DNA of 6,162 bases from CBFGTJ01 sp965651815 (GTDB lineage Bacteria; Actinomycetota; Acidimicrobiia; Acidimicrobiales; Microtrichaceae): NCBI GenBank assembly GCA_965651815.1, contig CBFGTJ010000189.1, forward strand, positions 1-6,162, in the 5' to 3' direction. Of the stretch, positions 5,807-6,162 are shown in pieces. The stretch's first letter is position 1. Every line of letters begins with the position of its first letter. The translations under genes were made by a program, and so were the position numbers. The notes beneath the pieces were generated by a model that did no database searches, was not told the origin of the DNA, and was given only the letters and a program-made list of their open reading frames with translations.

Positions 5807-6162
5807 AGTCGACTCACCGCCCTGCGCTCCTGGCCCTCCGGCGAGAACATCTCCGGGCCGAGGCGGATGCCCTGGTCGGCGAGCTTCTCGGCGAACTTCG
5901 GGCGCACCCCGGTCGCCTTCAGCTGGCCCCGGTAGCGGCCGTGCTCGTCGACACCGGCCGCGAAGTCGAACAGGAAGATGTCCTGCAGGGTGATCACGTC
6001 ACCCTCCATGCCCTGCACCTCGGTGATGTGGGTGACCCGGCGGGTGCCGTCACGCAGGCGGGACAGCTGCACGATCACGTCGATCGCGGAGGCCATCTGC
6101 TCCCGGATCGCCCGGACCGGCAGGTCGAACCCGGCCATGAGCACCAGCGTCTCGAGGCGGGC
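5803..6162 (-). CDS. cpaF: CpaF/TadA-family secretion ATPase, C-terminal part
   Basis: The last 119 codons of a minus-strand gene that enters from the right edge. CpaF/TadA is the cytoplasmic hexameric ATPase that powers Tad/Flp pilus assembly or type II/IV-like secretion. The fragment starts ARLETLVLMAGFDLPVRAIR and continues with EQMASAIDVIVQLSRLRDG, RRVTHITEVQGMEGD and ITLQDIFLFDF, the characteristic end of the ATPase domain in this family. A tail of about 45 residues (GVRPKFAEKLADQG and onward) closes the protein, as is usual. The Walker A and B motifs lie outside the window. The stop overlaps the tadB GTG by four bases, indicating one operon with coupled translation. The internal GTG at 6144 is a valine codon, not a start: the conserved sequence continues upstream of it to the window edge. 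Confidence 0.95.
   Translation of the reverse strand, partial: ARLETLVLMAGFDLPVRAIREQMASAIDVIVQLSRLRDGTRRVTHITEVQGMEGDVITLQDIFLFDFAAGVDEHGRYRGQLKATGVRPKFAEKLADQGIRLGPEMFSPEGQERRAVSRL

Noticed and set aside
3593..5935. A 780-codon plus-strand open frame
   Set aside because: Antisense to tadC, tadB and cpaF. Its His/Arg/Glu/Asp-rich composition is the usual shadow of high-GC genes, and it has no recognisable motif.
5803..6144. A separate small gene of 113 codons starting at 6144
   Set aside because: The first codon is an internal GTG (Val) in conserved CpaF sequence that continues upstream to the window edge.

Overview
The window is very GC-rich, densely coding DNA with strong third-position G/C bias, GTG starts and almost no spacers. 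Together with the gene families, this points to a high-GC actinobacterium (Actinomycetota). I cannot fix the class; a lineage such as Acidimicrobiia is plausible but unproven. The layout is two gene blocks that meet tail to tail near position 1430.

Left block (1-1416), cell-wall precursor synthesis. The 5' end of murF (minus strand, running off the left edge) and a complete ddl (plus strand) diverge from a 33-bp spacer. Ddl makes D-alanyl-D-alanine and MurF attaches it to the UDP-MurNAc-tripeptide, so two consecutive steps of peptidoglycan precursor synthesis share one tiny divergent promoter region. A TACACT -10-like hexamer lies six bases before the ddl GTG, which suggests a leaderless ddl mRNA.

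Right block (6162 down to 1440, all minus strand), a Tad/Flp-type pilus or secretion gene cluster. In transcription order it holds the 3' end of the CpaF/TadA ATPase, a TadB-type inner-membrane protein with a long signal-peptide plus von Willebrand A-like N-terminal half, a TadC-type inner-membrane protein, and a large polytopic membrane protein of unknown function. The first three are tightly coupled (a 4-base GTGA overlap, then a 3-base gap). The last follows after 23 bases that hold a small GC hairpin abutting a strong Shine-Dalgarno sequence. CpaF powers the machine and TadB/TadC form its membrane platform. The membrane protein resembles GT-C-like multi-pass proteins and may be an accessory factor, but this is inference from context.

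The most notable points are the VWA-TadB fusion, whose metal-binding (MIDAS) motif looks degenerate at all three usual positions; the polytopic protein at the end of the tad operon; and a 14-bp tandem duplication at the convergent gene junction, lying inside a possible bidirectional hairpin. I saw no RNA genes, CRISPR arrays or mobile elements. No stretch over 300 bases lacks a gene.
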